Notes: generated by a model not told the origin, from the sequence alone. DNA of 64,000 nt from an uncultured Paludibaculum sp. (GCF_963665245.1 NZ_OY762267.1:310001-374000); one strand, 5' to 3'. Shown: positions 17,571 through 26,742, counted from the stretch's first letter. Numbers and translations are program-made.

Positions 17571-19172
17571 CTATCCGTTCAGAGTCCAGCCCCCGCGGTA
17601 CTCCCGCTTGAGGTAGTCGTTGGCCTCGGTTGAGTTCGTCACGCGCCCAGTCGCTTGGTCGTACTCCAGTTTCTTGCCGGCGCGATGAGCGACGAGGCCC
17701 AACAGCATCTGCTCCATCATCGAGCCCGAGTAGTCGAAGTCGCAGTGCGTCTTCGAGCTGGTGCCGTGTTTCACGCTGTTGTACTTGCCCTTGCAGGCAT
17801 CAAGCCATTCGCGCTGAAACACGTCCGAGCCAGGGCCGCCGATCTGGCGTCCCTCTTTTTGGGCGGCGAGGATCTCGTCGACATTCGTATTGGGAAGGCC
17901 GAGAGCCGCCGGCACATTGCCGTCCATCATTTGGACTGCCGGGAAGCCGTTGGCCTTCACTTCAGCGCTGGGCATGGCCGTGAAGCCAGCTGGCATTGGG
18001 CGAGCCTGTGGACGGGGGCCCTGCTGGCGGCGCGGCTGAGCCTGCGTCACCTGCCCGGTGCCTTGAATCAACGGCAGCGTTTCCGATGCGCCGCGCCGCT
18101 TGTAGTAGGTCAAATCCCCATCGTCGTTGTTGGGCAGAATCACACGAGTTGTGAAGTCCGCGAAGATCGATCCCTTGGTACCTTCGAAGATCGCGCCATT
18201 GCCCACCCGGCTCAGATCGATATACCCGCGGGGCGCCTGCGGTTTCAATCCGCCCTGGTACCAAACGATCTCGATCGGCCCACGCCAGCTATTGGCAGGG
18301 TGGTGGAAGCTCGCCTTCAACTTCACGGGGCAGATGTTGGGATCGTACTTGTCGCTGACCTCCTGGTCGATCTCAATCCCCGCCGGCGCGCCCGCGTCCA
18401 CCGAGTTCCAAAGCAGGTCCATCGTATGCGCGCCCATGTCGCCCATCTGGCCGACGCCGAAATCGCGATACATATTCCAGAACAGGCAGTTCAAGCCATT
18501 CGAGCCGCCGAAGTACTGCGGGCTGTAGGGGTGATAGGGCGAAGGTCCGATCCACTGCTCGTAGTGCAGGAACGATGGGGGCATCCCTTCGCCGGCGGGA
18601 TAGCCAGGCCGAGGCAACTGGCGCGCATCCCACCCGTGGACGGTCTTCAACTCGCCGATGGCGCCATCGAGGATCAATTCGCGCAGCCGTTCGAAGTTCG
18701 GATAGGCATGACGTTGCGTGCCGTGCTGTGTGGCTATCTTCGCCTTGCGCTTGAGGTAGTTGGCGCGCAGCGTGCGAACCTCGTTCACCGTGATGCCCAT
18801 CGGCTTCTCGCAGTAAACGTGCATGTCCCGATTCATCGCCCAGTTGGCGATAAAGGCGTGATGATGATCCGCCGTGCAGATGATCACCGCCTCGATATCC
18901 TTCTGGTCGAGCATCTGGCGCCAGTCGTAATACGCCTTCGCCTTGGGGAAGATCGCCAGCGCTTCCTTCGTGCGGTGATCGTTCACATCGCAGAGCGCAA
19001 CGACATTCTCGTTCTGCAGAACGTTGTAATGGGCCGTCCCGCGGCCCCAAACACCGACGAGGGCGACATTCAGCTTGTTGCTGGGCGCATCTTGTCCGCG
19101 GAGCGTGCCGCTTTTCAGAATAGTCAGGCCGGCTGAGGCGGCCGCCGATTTCAGCAGATCGCGTCTTTGCAT
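17571..19172 (-). CDS. Gfo/Idh/MocA family oxidoreductase with Tat-like leader
   Basis: A 533-aa member, longer than the two Gfo/Idh/MocA proteins of the upstream sugar operon because of C-terminal inserts, including a Gln/Arg/Pro-rich stretch (QAQPRRQQGPRPQARP). The leader MQRRDLLKSAAASAGLTIL is twin-arginine-like. The Rossmann loop is VALVGVWGRGTAHYN, and VYCEKPMGITVNEV contains EKP. QMGDMGAHTMDLLWN provides the D-x-x-x-H active-site segment. With the adjacent DUF1080 protein and GH2 glycosidase it may act in periplasmic oxidation and breakdown of a glycoside. This is contextual inference. Confidence 0.88.
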   Translation of the reverse strand: MQRRDLLKSAAASAGLTILKSGTLRGQDAPSNKLNVALVGVWGRGTAHYNVLQNENVVALCDVNDHRTKEALAIFPKAKAYYDWRQMLDQKDIEAVIICTADHHHAFIANWAMNRDMHVYCEKPMGITVNEVRTLRANYLKRKAKIATQHGTQRHAYPNFERLRELILDGAIGELKTVHGWDARQLPRPGYPAGEGMPPSFLHYEQWIGPSPYHPYSPQYFGGSNGLNCLFWNMYRDFGVGQMGDMGAHTMDLLWNSVDAGAPAGIEIDQEVSDKYDPNICPVKLKASFHHPANSWRGPIEIVWYQGGLKPQAPRGYIDLSRVGNGAIFEGTKGSIFADFTTRVILPNNDDGDLTYYKRRGASETLPLIQGTGQVTQAQPRRQQGPRPQARPMPAGFTAMPSAEVKANGFPAVQMMDGNVPAALGLPNTNVDEILAAQKEGRQIGGPGSDVFQREWLDACKGKYNSVKHGTSSKTHCDFDYSGSMMEQMLLGLVAHRAGKKLEYDQATGRVTNSTEANDYLKREYRGGWTLNG

Positions 19173-19296
19173 AAGAAGGGCTCCCCGAACATACTACAGG
19201 AGCTTCAGACCCGATGCTGCCCCCTTCGCTGCAAATCCTCAGGCAGGGAACGGCTCAAGCGTGGCCGTTCGCTACCCTGAGCGAACTCAAACGGCC

Positions 19297-20355
19297 CTAT
19301 TCCGCCGCCTCGGCTTCCACAATCCCTAGTGGCGATTTCGTCGTGTAGACACGGCGCAGCCGCAGTCCGGCGGACGTCAGCAAGTCGGCGAACTCGGCCT
19401 CCGTGCGCTCCCGACCGCCTGTCATCACCAGCATGTTCAGGTCCATCATCGGACCGAAATCCGGCACATTGGGCTCAGGCAACACCATGTCCAGCACCAA
19501 CACCCGGGCACCCGGCGCCATGACCTTGCGGATGTTTTGAAGGATCAGCCGCGATTCGGCGTCGGCCCAGTCGTGCAGGATCCACTTCATCGTATAGAGG
19601 TCGCCCCCGGCGGTGACGCCCTGGAAGAAGTCGCCTGCATCAAACTCGATCCGCTCCGCCGCCGGCTCGTCCCGCAGTACCTGCCGGGCCTGTTCCACAA
19701 CCTGCGGCGCATCGAACAACACACCGCGGGCTTGCGGGCTCGCCTCGAGCATGGCCTTCAGCAGCAGCCCCTGTCCGCCGCCGAGATCGACGATCTTGCG
19801 GTAGGGCGAGAAGTCGTAGGCTTCCAGGATGGCGCGCTGCATCACCTTGGTGACGTTCGTCATGGAGTCGTTGAAGATCGCACCGAGCTCTGGATGACCC
19901 TTCAGGTAGGTCCATGGGTCGGTCTGAAACGTCGTCTGGAACGCGTAGTCGCCGGTGCGCAGCGTGTCAATGAGGTTGCCCCAGGACGCATAGTGCATCA
20001 ACCCGAGTTCCGTAATGGCCGTCGAGCGCATCGACCCTGGCACATCCTTGCGCAGCAGATTCGAGAGCGCCGTCGCTTCAAAGCACTGGCCCGGCAACTC
20101 GCGCAACACACCGGCGGACGCCAAAGCCCGTAGCAACCGGTAGAGTGACGGTGCGTGGGTCCGCGAAGCCGCCGCCAGATCGTTTGCGTCTCTCGGCCCG
20201 TCTGCCAACAGGTCCGGAATCTCCAGAGTCGCCGCCACTTGCACGGCCCTGGATAGCCAGAACCCGCTGATGATCCCCAATACCTGCTGCGCGGCAGCCT
20301 GCTGTTCCTGCGCGGCTTCGCTTGCGTTCCTCTGCACTGCAATCCCAGTTGCCAT
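19297..20355 (-). CDS. SAM-dependent O-methyltransferase (acetylserotonin/hydroxyneurosporene type)
   Basis: A 352-aa protein. An N-terminal dimerisation winged helix (SRAVQVAATLEIPDLLADGPRDANDLAAAS, PSLYRLLRALASAGVL) is followed by a class I methyltransferase domain. The SAM loop is IVDLGGGQGLLLKAML. MKWILHDWADAESRLILQNI contains the conserved HDW, where plant-type and carotenoid O-methyltransferases place the catalytic His. ARVLVLDMVLPEPN follows. ATG 20355 was chosen because AGGAG lies 8 nt upstream; the frame also has an upstream start at 20391. The acceptor substrate is unknown. There is no operon partner. Confidence 0.88.
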   Translation of the reverse strand: MATGIAVQRNASEAAQEQQAAAQQVLGIISGFWLSRAVQVAATLEIPDLLADGPRDANDLAAASRTHAPSLYRLLRALASAGVLRELPGQCFEATALSNLLRKDVPGSMRSTAITELGLMHYASWGNLIDTLRTGDYAFQTTFQTDPWTYLKGHPELGAIFNDSMTNVTKVMQRAILEAYDFSPYRKIVDLGGGQGLLLKAMLEASPQARGVLFDAPQVVEQARQVLRDEPAAERIEFDAGDFFQGVTAGGDLYTMKWILHDWADAESRLILQNIRKVMAPGARVLVLDMVLPEPNVPDFGPMMDLNMLVMTGGRERTEAEFADLLTSAGLRLRRVYTTKSPLGIVEAEAAE

Positions 20356-20569
20356 TGTTCGTGCTCCTGTACCTAATCGCGCAACAGCCAACCGGCAGGG
20401 ATCACGGGCTCGTTGAATTTCTTCCGGGCCGGGCTATAATGGCCCTCAGCGCACTTGGGCGCTGCCGGTCCGCGGGCAGGGATTTTCCCACCATTCGATC
20501 CCGTTCGATTTGACGAACCTTCTTTCAGCCCACCATGCGGACAATGGGCACCATTTGAAAGGAGGTCGT

Positions 20570-22108
20570 ATGCCGACCAATCCCGAGGCCCCTCGCCTCA
20601 ATCTCGAGTACTACCGGAAACAGGCCAAAGCTCTGCTGAAACAGGCTCGCTCCGCTGAACCTGAAGCCCTCCAGCGTCTTCTGAGGAATAGCCCAGACCG
20701 CCACAATGACGTCGCGATGGATCCTTCCTCCATTGCCTTGCACCAGGCGCAACTGACCGTCGCCCGCGAACAGGGCTTTCCCAGTTGGCCCAAGCTGCAG
20801 GCCTATATCACCCGGACCAGGCTGGATTCCTGGAACCTCGCCCAGGAGTTTGTAACAAAGTCATTGGTAGACCTCCGCCAAGCCGAGGACCTCCTGGCCC
20901 GCGCGCCGCGGATCGCTCATGCCGGGCTCTACCCGGCCCTTGTCCTCGGCGAAGTGGACCACGTGGCCGACGCACTGTGCGAGGCGCCCGAACTGGCCCA
21001 AGCCCCAGGCGGGCCCAACAATTGGGCGCCGCTTCTCTATGTCTGTTTCTCCCGTTATGCCCAACCCTCCTCTGGTCGCTCGGCCGGGCTCCTGGCGACG
21101 GCCCGCCTGTTGCTCGAGCACGGTGCCGATCCCAACGCCGCCCAGGTCAAGGACGCGGGTCCGGACAATCCGCTCTCCTGCCTGTACGCGGCCAGCGGCT
21201 TGAACAACAATCCCGACCTGACTTTGGCCCTCCTGCAAACCGGTGCCAATCCGGATGACGGCGAATCGGTCTACCACTCCACTGAGCACCCCGACCTCGC
21301 CTGCCTGCGCCTACTCCTCGCCCACGGCGCAACGGTGAGAGGGACAAACGGCCTGAAGCACATGCTCGACCGCGAGGATGCGGCTGGCTTGCAGCTCTTC
21401 CTTGATGCCGGGGCAGACCCCAACGAAACGAACGGCCGCGGCGAAACCGCGCTGCATTGGGCCGTCTGGCGTGGCCGCGGAGCCGGCATCATTGAAGCTC
21501 TGCTGAATTCCGGCGCCTCCATCGATGCCCGCCGCACGGACGGCCGCACTGCCTACGTCCTGGCCGTGCAAAGCGGCCAACAATCCATCGCCGCCTTGCT
21601 GGAGGCCCGCGGCGCCGACCTGCAACTCAACACCCTGGACAGGTTCCTGGCCGCCTGCCAAACAGCCGGGGAGAAAGAACTCGAACAGATGCTGGCCGCC
21701 AGCCCGGAGATCGCCGCGTCGCCCGAGAACGAGCGACTGCTTCCGGATCTCGCCACCGGCCACCGTACTGCGGCCGTCCGTGCGCTGCTGGCTGCTGGCC
21801 TTCCCGTGGACGCTCGAGGTGAAAACGGCGCCACCGCGCTGCACTGGGCCTGCTGGCGCGGTTTCGGCGACATCGCCCGCCTGCTGCTGGAGCACGGTGC
21901 GTCGCTTGCCGTGGAAGACGAACAGTTCCACGCAACTCCGCCTGGCTGGTTCGGCCACGGTTCCCGCTTCTGCGACGGCCACGATGGCGACTACGCCGAA
22001 GTGGCTCGCGTGCTCATCGAGTACGGAGCCACCATCCCGGCCGTCGACATGCCCACGGGCCGCCCGGACGTGGACGCGGTTCTCCGCGCACACGGCCTCA
22101 TCGAATAA
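20570..22108 (+). CDS. Ankyrin-repeat protein
   Basis: A 512-aa protein with a strong AAAGGAGG ribosome site just before ATG 20570. The N-terminal 90 residues (LNLEYYRKQAKALLKQAR, ALHQAQLTVAREQGFPSWPKLQAYI) form the helical cap often seen on acidobacterial ankyrin proteins. At least seven ankyrin units follow, for example LLLEHGADPNA, LLQTGANPDD, LFLDAGADPNETNGRGETALHWAVWRG, ALLNSGASIDARRTDGRTAY and ALLAAGLPVDARGENGATALHWACWRG. There is no signal peptide, so it is probably cytoplasmic and mediates protein binding. It is convergent with the cytochrome gene; the partner is unknown. Confidence 0.85.
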   Translation: MPTNPEAPRLNLEYYRKQAKALLKQARSAEPEALQRLLRNSPDRHNDVAMDPSSIALHQAQLTVAREQGFPSWPKLQAYITRTRLDSWNLAQEFVTKSLVDLRQAEDLLARAPRIAHAGLYPALVLGEVDHVADALCEAPELAQAPGGPNNWAPLLYVCFSRYAQPSSGRSAGLLATARLLLEHGADPNAAQVKDAGPDNPLSCLYAASGLNNNPDLTLALLQTGANPDDGESVYHSTEHPDLACLRLLLAHGATVRGTNGLKHMLDREDAAGLQLFLDAGADPNETNGRGETALHWAVWRGRGAGIIEALLNSGASIDARRTDGRTAYVLAVQSGQQSIAALLEARGADLQLNTLDRFLAACQTAGEKELEQMLAASPEIAASPENERLLPDLATGHRTAAVRALLAAGLPVDARGENGATALHWACWRGFGDIARLLLEHGASLAVEDEQFHATPPGWFGHGSRFCDGHDGDYAEVARVLIEYGATIPAVDMPTGRPDVDAVLRAHGLIE

Positions 22109-22121
22109 GCGGCCCGTCCGT

Positions 22122-23924
22122 CTAGAGCGACTTCAAGTACTCGATGATCGCCATGCGGTCGTCGGGCGACAGGGCGGGCCCAATCACGCCATTGCCGCGG
22201 GGTCCGTCCTTGAACTCATGGCCACTGTTGCTGTTGCCGGGTCTGGCCGTGTCGTAGAGGCTGGCGCCGGGCATTTGCGATACATCGTAGCCGACCTTCT
22301 CGGGATCAAACCGCTTACTGCCCGTCCAGAAAGTCGCCGGCCGGTCTGAGCGCGGCGACAACAGCAGATAAAGGTTCGGCACCGATCCGTTGTGCAGATA
22401 CGGCGCCACCGCCCAAATCCCGTTCAATGGCCGGGCCTTGTAGATCAAGTCATCGCGCACCGCGGGGTCGTTCCGGTCACGCCCGCCAGCCCACTCTGCC
22501 CGCCGCTCGGGCGTGAAATAGTCTTTCTCTTTCTCGAAGTAGGCGTCGACAATTCCGTGCGTAACGAGATTCAACCCCTCGGCAGCGCTCTTGACACCCA
22601 GTTTCAAATCGCCCGTATCGGCCGTCCGGCTCCGGAAGTCGGTCGCCTGATGAGGATCCGTCCCGATGAGCCGAATGGGCACGTCGGTCACCTGCAGGTA
22701 CCAGTTGCCCAGCGCGTTCTTCCACCAGTGAACCGGCTCGGCACGCTTCTCTTTGCCGTAGCCATTCAACTCCGCCAGCAATTCGGGCACTGGCGGCAGA
22801 TGGCAGCCCTGGCAGTGACGTTTGTACAGTTCACCGCCCTTCGCCACCTTGGCCTGATCCAAGGGCGGAAACACCTCCGGCCATTTCGGCGAGTTCAAAC
22901 CCTGAAACGGAGCTTTCCCGGCCAGCAGCTCCTCCACCTCGTACAACCCACGCACGTTGACTGAATTCTCAAACCGGTTCGCGTCCGGTCCGCTCAACTT
23001 CACCAATGCACGCACGCCCAGCGCCTCGCCAACATTGCGGACCAGCGGATCGGCAATCGACGAGTTGTACTGCACCCAGTTAAACCAGGAAGCATCCCAA
23101 ATCTGCGGAAATCGCACGGCCGCATTGGACACCGCGAAATTCTTGTCGATCCCCGTGTCCACCGCGAACACCTGGTTGCCGATCCTCGTCAGCGCATCGG
23201 TGCGCCCAAAGCCGGCCGGATTGTCGTACGCGTGAATCGCGTCGGCCGCCTTCTTCTCGGCCAGCCCACCTTGGAGAAACGCTTCCATCGCGGCACGCAG
23301 GTCCTTCTTCTGCTCCCCCGTCGCGTTCGCCCCCAGCACCCGCTCTTCAAACCGGCCGTATCGCCCAATGCTCAGCGGGAATTTCAAGGTGAAGCCCAAC
23401 GCCAACCCCAGGGCCTTCTGGAACTGCGTTACCTCAATCATCGCCGGCCCGCCCTCAATCAACACGGCATATTTGTCATAAAAGACCTCGCCGGTGTGAC
23501 AAGCCGCGCACGTCAGCCCCACCACCACGGTCTGCTGCTTCGTCACAGGGTCGACGAAGCTCTTGTCGACCGCAAAACCGACCGGCAGCCTGTCCGGATT
23601 GTGGGACGCATCTGCCTTGCCCGGTATGAACCCAAACCGTTCCAGGTAGGCGCTCTCATGGAACAGTCCGCAGCCAAACGGGGACAAGCAGGGCTGCTCC
23701 AGGGCCATAAACCACTTGTAGGGCAGCAGCCGTGTCCCCTGCGGGGCGTGATGGAATTGCATCCGCTGCTGGTCCGTCCAGTTCTGGCTCACCACAATAG
23801 CCTGCACCGGCCGATGCACCTCGGGCACCTGCACCTGCAGATCGGCCAGCTTCGACCGCACCAGAGGTATGGCAGCCACGACGACGGCGGCGCCAACCAA
23901 TAGGATTGTTGTTGATCTCTTCAA
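22122..23924 (-). CDS. Di-haem c-type cytochrome, peroxidase/RoxA-like
   Basis: A 600-aa exported protein read from a TTG at 23924 preceded by GGAGGG. The frame opens 29 codons earlier but without a signal, whereas the TTG puts a signal anchor at the N-terminus (KRSTTILLVGAAVVVAAIPLV). Two CxxCH haem sites are visible, CAACHTGEVF about 150 residues in and CQGCHLPPVPE about 370 residues in. The wide spacing and length of about 600 resemble the di-haem peroxidase superfamily branch that includes rubber oxygenase RoxA, rather than the 320-residue CcpA peroxidases. It probably acts in the periplasm. Peroxidase versus oxygenase activity cannot be decided from sequence alone. Confidence 0.8.
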   Translation of the reverse strand: MKRSTTILLVGAAVVVAAIPLVRSKLADLQVQVPEVHRPVQAIVVSQNWTDQQRMQFHHAPQGTRLLPYKWFMALEQPCLSPFGCGLFHESAYLERFGFIPGKADASHNPDRLPVGFAVDKSFVDPVTKQQTVVVGLTCAACHTGEVFYDKYAVLIEGGPAMIEVTQFQKALGLALGFTLKFPLSIGRYGRFEERVLGANATGEQKKDLRAAMEAFLQGGLAEKKAADAIHAYDNPAGFGRTDALTRIGNQVFAVDTGIDKNFAVSNAAVRFPQIWDASWFNWVQYNSSIADPLVRNVGEALGVRALVKLSGPDANRFENSVNVRGLYEVEELLAGKAPFQGLNSPKWPEVFPPLDQAKVAKGGELYKRHCQGCHLPPVPELLAELNGYGKEKRAEPVHWWKNALGNWYLQVTDVPIRLIGTDPHQATDFRSRTADTGDLKLGVKSAAEGLNLVTHGIVDAYFEKEKDYFTPERRAEWAGGRDRNDPAVRDDLIYKARPLNGIWAVAPYLHNGSVPNLYLLLSPRSDRPATFWTGSKRFDPEKVGYDVSQMPGASLYDTARPGNSNSGHEFKDGPRGNGVIGPALSPDDRMAIIEYLKSL

Positions 23925-24211
23925 ACTCGTTCCCTCCAATAAAAGCCAAACGGCGGGCGGCGCCGATGACTTCTTTCCATGCCAATAGGCCAGTTCCGAG
24001 TGGACACACACTCAGGCCGGCGAGATGCGGCGCGAGCACACCAGTCGCAACGGCAGAGCATGGAATCCACACTGCCACCCAGACGGCAGTGCTCCTCGGG
24101 CTATCAGAATAACCCAGGAACCGCTCAACGGTGAAGGCTATACTTTGGAAAATTCAGCACTTCTGCCAGAAGGACCCACCACTGCGGGCGTGCTATGCTG
24201 ATCTCCCAGCA

Positions 24212-24919
24212 ATGCCCGGCGGACCGTTCCCTTCCACGCGCTATTCGCTGCTGGTTGAACTCCAGAGCGAGCACGAACCGCTGCGCCTGCGGGCGCTCGA
24301 CCGTTTTGTCGACGCCTATTGGAAGCCCGCCTACAAGTACATCCGGCTGCGCTGGCGCAAGGACGCCGCCGACGCCGAGGATCTGACGCAGAGCTTCTTC
24401 CTCAACCTCCTGGAGCAAGGGCTCCTGACGCGCTTCGATGCTGGGCGCGCCTCGTTCCGCACGTTCCTCCGTCTCTCCATCGACTCTCTGGTTCAGCACC
24501 ACCACGAATCCGAGAACCGCCTCAAACGAGGGGGCAGCACCATCCCCCTTTCGCTGGACTTTCCCTCCGCCGAACGCGAACTGCCCCTGGCCGCCACCGA
24601 AGCCTCACCGGAGGATATCTTCTATCGCGAATGGCAGCGGCAGATGTTTGCGCTGGCGGTGGAGGATCTGCGCCATCTGGCCCAGGAGACGGGCCGTTCG
24701 GTGCAATTCGAAATCTTCCAGGCCTACGATCTCGCCGCGGAACCACGTCCCACGTACCACGACCTCGCACTGCATCATCACCTCACTGTCGTCACCGTGA
24801 CGAACTATCTCGCCTGGGCTCGCCGGGAGCTCCGCCGCCTCACGCTGGAACGGCTCGCCGGCATCACCTCCGGCGAAAGCGAATTCCGCACCGAAGCGCA
24901 GAGGCTCTTCGCGCCATGA
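24212..24919 (+). CDS. ECF-type RNA polymerase sigma factor
   Basis: A protein of about 235 aa with sigma region 2 (LRALDRFVDAYWKPAYKYIRLRWRKDAADAEDLTQSFFLNLLEQ, including the conserved DAEDLTQ) and a region-4-like helix-turn-helix (TYHDLALHHHLTVVTVTNYLAWARREL). The spacer between the regions is unusually long (about 90 residues). The start is uncertain: ATG 24212 fits the family N-terminus best, but ATG 24131 is possible. The gene ends in a 4-nt overlap (ATGA) with a Ser/Thr kinase gene. That supports joint translation and suggests kinase control in place of a classical anti-sigma factor. Confidence 0.82.
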   Translation: MPGGPFPSTRYSLLVELQSEHEPLRLRALDRFVDAYWKPAYKYIRLRWRKDAADAEDLTQSFFLNLLEQGLLTRFDAGRASFRTFLRLSIDSLVQHHHESENRLKRGGSTIPLSLDFPSAERELPLAATEASPEDIFYREWQRQMFALAVEDLRHLAQETGRSVQFEIFQAYDLAAEPRPTYHDLALHHHLTVVTVTNYLAWARRELRRLTLERLAGITSGESEFRTEAQRLFAP

Positions 24920-25800
24920 ATCCGCTACCCGATCCCGTGATGCAGCATCTCGTCCGTGTCGCCGGAGAACCAGATCTCAATGGCACTCCGTACGAGTTGG
25001 AAACGGAGATCGGCCGCGGCGGCATGGGCGTCGTCTACTCGGCCTTCGACCGGCGCCTGCAGCGATCAGTGGCACTCAAGGTCCTGTACACAGGCGCGGC
25101 CGTCCTTGAGGAGGCCCGCGTCATCGCGTCGCTCGAACACCCCGGCATCGTGCCCGTCTACGAAACTGGCGAGCTCCCCGACGGCCGCCCCTACTACTCG
25201 ATGAGGCTCGTCGAGGGATCGTCGCTCGACACGCACCTCGGCTCCAGCGCTCCGCTCTCAGAGCGTCTGCGCGTCTTCCAGAAGATTTGCGATACCGTCG
25301 CCTTTGCCCACAGCCGCGGCGTGGTCCACCGCGACCTGAAACCCGGCAACATCATGGTGGGCGGTTTCGGCGAGGTGGTGATTCTCGACTGGGGCATCGC
25401 CCACCGGCAGGAGTCGGTGGAAAGGCCTGGAATCGTCGCCGGTACGCCCCGCTACATGGCACCCGAAATGCTCTCCGGACAAGGCGACCAGGCGAGCCAT
25501 TCGGTCGACATCTACTCGCTGGGGGCGCTGCTGCTCTCCTGCCTGCCGGCCAATCCGCCACGCGCGCTGCGGGCCATTGCCGAAAAAGCGATGAGCTCTC
25601 GTCCGGACGACCGCTACGCCAACTGCGCCGCCCTGAACCTTGAGATCAGCCGCTTCCTGGATGGAGCCGCCGTGGAAGCTCACCACGAGTCGGCCGCCGA
25701 ACGCCTCACACGCTTCGCCGTCCGCAACCGGACGCTGCTTCTCCTGCTGGCCGCCTACCTGGCCGTCAGAGTTTTTCTGTTTTTTTTGCGAACCGCTTAA
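24916..25800 (+). CDS. Compact membrane-anchored Ser/Thr protein kinase
   Basis: A 294-aa Hanks-type kinase starting inside the sigma gene's stop (ATGA). Visible motifs are the G-loop GRGGMG (33-38), VALK (Lys55), HRDLKPGN (138-145), DWG in place of DFG (158-160) and APE (182-184). The C-terminal lobe is short: SLGALLLSCL (201-210) passes almost directly into PANPPRALRAIAEKAM, omitting roughly 30-35 residues that normally include the TGxxPF loop and helix G region. Residues 273-291 are one hydrophobic segment, so the kinase faces the cytoplasm with no sizeable extracellular sensor. All catalytic residues are present, so activity is plausible. Confidence 0.88.
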   Translation: MNPLPDPVMQHLVRVAGEPDLNGTPYELETEIGRGGMGVVYSAFDRRLQRSVALKVLYTGAAVLEEARVIASLEHPGIVPVYETGELPDGRPYYSMRLVEGSSLDTHLGSSAPLSERLRVFQKICDTVAFAHSRGVVHRDLKPGNIMVGGFGEVVILDWGIAHRQESVERPGIVAGTPRYMAPEMLSGQGDQASHSVDIYSLGALLLSCLPANPPRALRAIAEKAMSSRPDDRYANCAALNLEISRFLDGAAVEAHHESAAERLTRFAVRNRTLLLLLAAYLAVRVFLFFLRTA

Positions 25801-25850
25801 AGGATCTTCGGCGGACGCGGTATAGGACAAGTGCGGGAAGGAGAGCGAGC

Positions 25851-26210
25851 ATGAACAAACCTGTTCTGGGATTGGGTGTCGGCGTCGTACTCGGCGCCCT
25901 GGATGGTGCGACGGCCTGGTTCACGCCAGCGGCCAGAGATCAGATGACGGGGATCCTCATTGGTTCCTCGGTCAAGGGGATGGTGGTGGGCCTGCTGGCC
26001 GGGTGGTTCGCCCGCAAGGTCCACTCGGTGCCCAAGGGCATCGCCCTCGGCTGCGCGCTGGGCCTGCTGTTCGCTTACCTGGTGGCCCTGGGCGGCGACG
26101 AACACGGCAACCACTACTACCTCGAAATCATGCTGCCGGGCTTCGTGGTCGGCGGCATCATCGGCTTCCTCACCCAGCGCTGGGGCGAACTTCCGGCACA
26201 AAAAGCGTAA
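25851..26210 (+). CDS. Small membrane protein of unknown function
   Basis: A 119-aa protein with three or four hydrophobic helices rich in Gly (GLGVGVVLGALDGATAWF, GSSVKGMVVGLLAGWFARKV, GIALGCALGLLFAYLVALGG, MLPGFVVGGIIGFLTQRWG). ATG 25851 follows GAAGGAGAG. It sits 50 nt after the kinase gene and 20 nt before the VOC gene on the same strand, so these genes may be co-transcribed. No family was recognised with confidence. Confidence 0.75.
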   Translation: MNKPVLGLGVGVVLGALDGATAWFTPAARDQMTGILIGSSVKGMVVGLLAGWFARKVHSVPKGIALGCALGLLFAYLVALGGDEHGNHYYLEIMLPGFVVGGIIGFLTQRWGELPAQKA

Positions 26211-26230
26211 CAACCAAGGAGCTTTCACAC

Positions 26231-26599
26231 ATGGCACGACCCGTCCACTTCGAGATCCCCGCCGACAACGTCGAGCGGGCCATCGCATTCTATGAAACCC
26301 TGTTCGGCTGGAAGTTCACCCTCTGGGCCGGCCCCATGCCGTATTGGGTGGTGACAACTGGACCGGATGACGAACGCGGCATCAACGGTGGCATGATGCA
26401 GCGTCAGCACCCCGGCCAGGGCATCGTGAACACCGTCGACGTCAAGGACCTCGACGCCTCCCTCTCGACCGCTCTGGCCAACGGTGCCGAGATCGCCGTT
26501 CCCAAGATGCCTATCCCCACCATCGGATGGCTCGCCTACTGCAAGGATCCCGAGGGCAACATCTTCGGCATGATGCAGACCGATCCGTCGGCAGCATAG
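26231..26599 (+). CDS. VOC-fold (glyoxalase/bleomycin resistance-like) protein
   Basis: A 122-aa single-module protein with paired beta-alpha-beta-beta-beta units: HFEIPADNVERAIAFYETLFGWKF and a second half with VNTVDVKDLDASLSTALANGAEI and LAYCKDPEGNIFGMMQTD. His near residue 6 and Glu/Asp in the second half are the usual metal-ligand positions. AAGGAG lies 9 nt before ATG 26231. Proteins of this PhnB/YdeR-like type have diverse or unknown substrates, so a specific reaction is not proposed. Confidence 0.85.
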   Translation: MARPVHFEIPADNVERAIAFYETLFGWKFTLWAGPMPYWVVTTGPDDERGINGGMMQRQHPGQGIVNTVDVKDLDASLSTALANGAEIAVPKMPIPTIGWLAYCKDPEGNIFGMMQTDPSAA

Positions 26600-26621
26600 T
26601 ACGGGCGGGCACCGGTTAGTG

Positions 26622-26736
26622 TAGCTATTAGCCGTCAGCTATCAGCGGTCAGAGGATGAATCGACGGCCCGGCAATGTCTTCTGGCATGCCACCGTGCAA
26701 GCTGATGGCTGATAGCTGGCGCCTGACGGCTGATCA
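26622..26736. repeat. REP-like palindromic intergenic element, copy 2
   Basis: Two nested inverted arms face each other across about 60 nt: AGCCGTCAG (about 26630-26638) pairs with CTGACGGCT (26723-26731), and AGCTATCAGC (26637-26646) pairs exactly with GCTGATAGCT (26708-26717). The element fills the gap between the convergent VOC and TonB-receptor genes. It shares TTAGCCGTCAGC with the repeat near 2.72 kb. Confidence 0.6.
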
Positions 26737-26742
26737 CAACCA

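Noticed and set aside
17655..19136. 494-codon open frame opposite the third Gfo/Idh/MocA gene
   Set aside because: Mirror frame of a clear dehydrogenase, His/Arg/Val-rich, with no motif.
24131..24919. Upstream ATG 24131 as the sigma factor start
   Set aside because: The extra 27 residues (Cys/His/Trp-containing, unlike sigma region 1 or 2) and lack of a ribosome site make ATG 24212 more likely, though this is not certain.
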